Both the position numbers and the translations under genes were made by a program. The notes under the pieces were generated by a model. It saw only the letters and a program-made list of their open reading frames with translations, was not told the DNA's origin and did no database searches. A stretch of DNA of 64,000 nt from Phlebotomus papatasi (taxonomy: Eukaryota; Arthropoda; Insecta; Diptera; Psychodidae), in contig NC_077223.1 of the NCBI RefSeq assembly GCF_024763615.1, positions 18,910,001-18,974,000 on the forward strand, read 5' to 3'. Each line of letters begins with the position of its first letter. Position 1 is the stretch's first letter. Below, in pieces: positions 60,211 to 64,000 of the stretch.

Positions 60211-63200
60211 GAATTTCATTAATTTTTTTTAAAAACATTATTAAAAATGATATTACAATAAAGTTTAGTTAATAAGAGATTGAGTTTCAGTGAAAAATAT
60301 CACATACTGTATAGCAAAATCATAAAATAATGCATTGACAGCGTTGAGTAGCGTTGACAAGTTTCTTAAGAACTCCATATATTTTATTGATAATTGTTAA
60401 GACGATTGAGTCACCGGTGATCCAAAAATGAAATTTTTCCTACGATCATCTAAAGTTGTGTTTTGCTCTAAAATCGGAAGAAGTGTCTTTTACAGACCCC
60501 CCCATTTTTGACCTTCTCGTCCTTAAAGGGTTAATTCTAACGTTTAAGAACGATTCTCACCGATCAGACATGGTAGATTGGATCGGTAAAAACCATCCTT
60601 AAGTTCTAGAAGTAATGAAAAGCTTACGAACCGGAGGGGCGCAAAGTCACCCATGGAGGACAAAGTCACCCGAATATACGGTAATAATCGAGAAAAGCAA
60701 GAAACCTTTAACTTAAAGGTCAAAGTATTTTTTCGTTGTTCTGCAATATATTCTTTCAAGCTAGGAGACATTTTTTTGGTCAAGAACTGGAGTGAATGTT
60801 GTAATTATTTCAGCTTTTCAGTGAAATGCTTAAATCTAAGATTACTTTTTATTGAGTACCTCTTAAACTTTTTTTTTAAACCAGGACACTGAAGGTCACT
60901 ATTAAAAAAAAAGTTCTTCTACAAAAGGAAGAGGATTTTACCCTTATGTCTAACGGAAAGTTATTCACTGTCTATTTAATGTAACACTCTTTGTATTTTT
61001 TTGAAGAAAAAATATTTTCCATAAAAAATAGCAGATTTTTTATTTGAGTATCTTTCCGTAGTTTTTATTCTTATTTTAAGACCTAAAAGTTTTTCGAAAC
61101 GCGACGAACAAAGTCCTTGTCACTGTAATATGGAAATAAGTTACCCCTTGCACAAAGGGGATAGCTAGAATTAGGAGGCCAAAAATGATCTGTTTTGCTG
61201 GATTTTGGACTTTTTTTCATGAAATTTTTGGTATATTTTTATCCACATTTAAAGTGGTTAATCCTTTCAGTATGATTGAGACACCGGTGTCCAAAAAATT
61301 AAAAAAAAAAAAACTAATTGTGTGTCTTACTCGTCCTTAAACGGTTAAGAACTTAAAATGTGGATAAAAATATACCACACGAAAGTCCAAAAAATCGAAA
61401 AATAAGTACTTTTCTAATTGGTTCAAAAAATGTTAAAATAGGCAATATAAATAAAATCTTAACTTGACTTATATTTAAAAAAAAATTCAATGAATTCCAA
61501 TATTAGATTCAACTAATAAGAGAATTTAATTCTGAAGTAGCATTTGGTTAATAGATTTTTTTTTATATTTTCTTTCCCGTCAATTTGAGAAAATCGCAAA
61601 AATGAGAAACGCTTCAAAGTGTTAGGTGTTCGCACGAGCGCAGGAAATCTACTGGAAGGACGCTTCCTTGATTTCGTCTCGATATCTAAAATAATTAAAA
61701 ACGGTTTCTTAAGTTTTTGGAGTACATCCTTATATAGCTGATTTATAGTTTTAAGCAATTAAAAAACGATATATCCATTTTGTAATTCAGGTTCTACCCT
61801 TAAAGGATCACGTTGTTCTTGTAATTTCGAAAAAAAAATCTTTCTTCAAGGCTTCAAGGCATTCGGAATAAAACTTTAAGGAAAGTAAAGAACTGATTTA
61901 ATTGAAATTTTACACACCGCTTTTGAATAGGTTTATTTAGTAAATAAATGAAGGGTTTGGTTTATCCTTGGTAACAGCTTATTTTTCAAGATGAAGAATG
62001 GTGTAAAATACACGGAAATTTGTACATCTCCTAATGAGTAATCTTGCCCACCGCAAAGTAAGTTTTGTTTAATTGTTTCAAAGGTTCTCTTCCGAAAATC
62101 AAGTCCCAACTTCTGATTTTTTTTAATTTTCAAATGAAAATTTCTGAAAGTGTTGTAGTTTTATGCTTGAGTTGAAAGAAAAACGTTTTTTTCTTAGTCT
62201 TTAAGGTCCACGTATCCCCTTGATACGATTTTATATCCTTAAACCGAATTAGAGAAAGTTAATATTTACAAGAAATCAAGAGTAATACTTAATAATAGTA
62301 ATGCTATTGTAATGTTTATCAGTATTGCAAACATTATAAATAATTATCTGGATTCTTAACCGAGATATTAGTTTATGGGAATGATGAATCTAAAAAAAAT
62401 AATCTTTTATTAATCTATCTCGCATAATGGATACTTCTTTCCTAATGAAGTTCACTACACTTACAATAGATTACTCATCCGGCATGCCCCAGGCAATTGT
62501 GTATATCAGCCTTAAACGTCTTAAGTGTAAATTTCATTCCAAATGGAGTTCTCAGATTCATGTTTATATAGAAGTGTGCTCATAAAACCTTTAAGTATCT
62601 CTTTTATGACAAAACAAGTAAACGCATTGTAAATGTGATTTGTTAGCTTCATCAGAGAATGGGGTAGTTTCATGCGACCAAATTTGATTTCAACGCCCCT
62701 AGCGGCAATGCTATAAACCTCTAATGTCCTGAACTTTATCTCTTTAATCTAAGATCCTATTCAAAACCAGTAAGCTGATGATACTATGAAAATTACGAGG
62801 TGTGTAGTTGATTATTTCCTTCTGCAATTCTGAATGCGTAAAGAGTGGAAATACCTTCTTTAACAATTTATTATGATACATTTCATAAGATCACATTTTT
62901 GCTAAATGTATCAGATATATTTTTAAATTTCACAATAATTTTCACTTCTCTCTACTGTAGCTTATTTTCATCAAAGGAAATTTTCTGTATTTTTTCGGTT
63001 ATACTTATGGGATTTTATTGTTTAAACTTAAACCATTTAAACTCAAATTTATATTAAGACTTCTTCAATTAATAAAGAACTTTTTGTTTTACTTGACGAT
63101 GTTTTTCATGGTGTTCATGGTATCAAGAAATTTATTACGATAAAAAATCAGTTTTCTAAAGGCCTTAAGCAAATTTTTCGAGCTTTTAGCTGAAGTTCTT

Positions 63201-64000
63201 TGAAATCTTTCTCATTTAAACTCACTTCATATTATTAAGAAAAAAAATTCCTTAATTGAATAATCTGTTAGGAGAAGGTGGTGTAGTTTCAGACATTACA
63301 TTTTTGCGAAATTACACATTTTTAGGACAATTTATTTATCTAGAAATTGTGTTGTATATTCTTAAACGATCAATACCCACGAGAAACTAACCAAGCAAAC
63401 AACTTCAGAAGAAAAGTTCAACTGTATGAAAGTGCCCCACCCTTCTCTATACATAAAATTAATAATTTTACGTTGTAAAGATAAACTTTAAAAAAATGCG
63501 ATAAATATTATCTTCGTAAAGGGTTAACATCCATAGAATTGATGAAACATGAAGTAGAACATCTTGAAATGTATCTTTTATTGCCTTATCAAAGACTAAT
63601 TCTTTGATTTATGGCAAATTTTAAGATACATGGAGACCGGTTAGTGTTGCGTAGGATTTTTTTAGCAAATTGCACTTTGTGCTTCCGTGACAGAAACCCA
63701 GGAGAGACCAGGGAAGAGAAGAAACCCATAAAAAGCAAACAAATATTTAACTATGAGTCAATCTTTGGGCATACCGCATAAAAATCATTCATACAATCGC
63801 CTAATTCTTCACAATGACGAAATCGCAAGATTCTCTGGTGAAAAAAAGTGGAATTTCTGATAAGGTTGCCAGCTGGAGAGACTCCTCAATCTAATTGTTT
63901 GTCACACTCGCTCACTCTTACGTTGTTGGAGTCTTTTAGAGCATGTCAACTCACACGTCGTCTCAGTCTCACAGTCGAAGAGGTCAAAAAGCGTACCTGT

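Larger units (their letters stand above)
53031..64000 (-). other. bnl upstream intron, to the right edge
   Basis: No FGF exon was found here. Contents are two hairpin elements (54014-54451), a reverse copy of repeat family G (54561-55360), a broken mariner-type transposase (55431-55960), a tRNA-headed SINE (about 56085-56180), a Tigger-derived MITE (57170-57482) and a composite of TTTCGCCACTT words with a nested MITE (59350-60210). The last bases, read on the minus strand, give ACAG then GTACGC, which could be a splice donor at the edge. Confidence 0.6.

Overview
This is an AT-rich eukaryotic nuclear window of the kind found in a dipteran insect. Protein-coding exons with GT-AG introns are separated by long introns full of small DNA transposon relics. 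An insect is indicated by a FGF whose core exon and basic tail look like Branchless, a Verprolin, a short-tailed STING and a choline/ethanolamine phosphotransferase. A nematoceran such as a sand fly is my best guess, but it is an inference. No bacterial, plasmid or phage features were seen.

Layout. 1-2.5 kb: repeats, then the first two coding exons (minus strand) of a TMEM68-like membrane acyltransferase whose remainder lies left of the window. 2.8-3.8 kb: a STING gene on the plus strand, head-to-head with the acyltransferase gene. 3.8-6.9 kb: repeats and a broken Tigger/pogo transposase. 7.0-23.3 kb: Verprolin/WIP (Vrp1), eight coding exons, 562 predicted residues. 26.3-42 kb: a CEPT1-type CDP-alcohol phosphotransferase, five coding exons, 416 predicted residues. 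45.75 kb to the right edge: the last two coding exons of a Branchless-type FGF on the minus strand, convergent with the phosphotransferase gene. Its 5' coding exon is not visible and probably lies beyond 64 kb.

The four better supported genes are not an operon or an obvious pathway. STING is a cyclic-dinucleotide sensor of the ER membrane. The phosphotransferase and the TMEM68-like protein are ER lipid enzymes. Vrp1 controls actin polymerisation with WASP. Bnl is a secreted ligand for tracheal branching.

The accessory content is the most distinctive part. At least nine families of short inverted-repeat elements are present in several copies. Copies compared with each other reveal empty sites, TA target duplications and nested insertions (23.6-24.4 kb, 27.65-28.24 kb). 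One family is a deletion derivative of a Tigger element that still carries the first 22 codons of its transposase. Other structures are a 30-bp, 19-unit minisatellite grown inside one of these elements (51.8-52.4 kb), a long foldback with arms near 270-290 bp (43.2-43.8 kb), a perfect 35-bp hairpin (47.0 kb), a GC-rich 128-bp insertion with a 12-bp target duplication (16.4 kb), and tRNA-headed SINEs. I did not find a convincing new multi-gene system.
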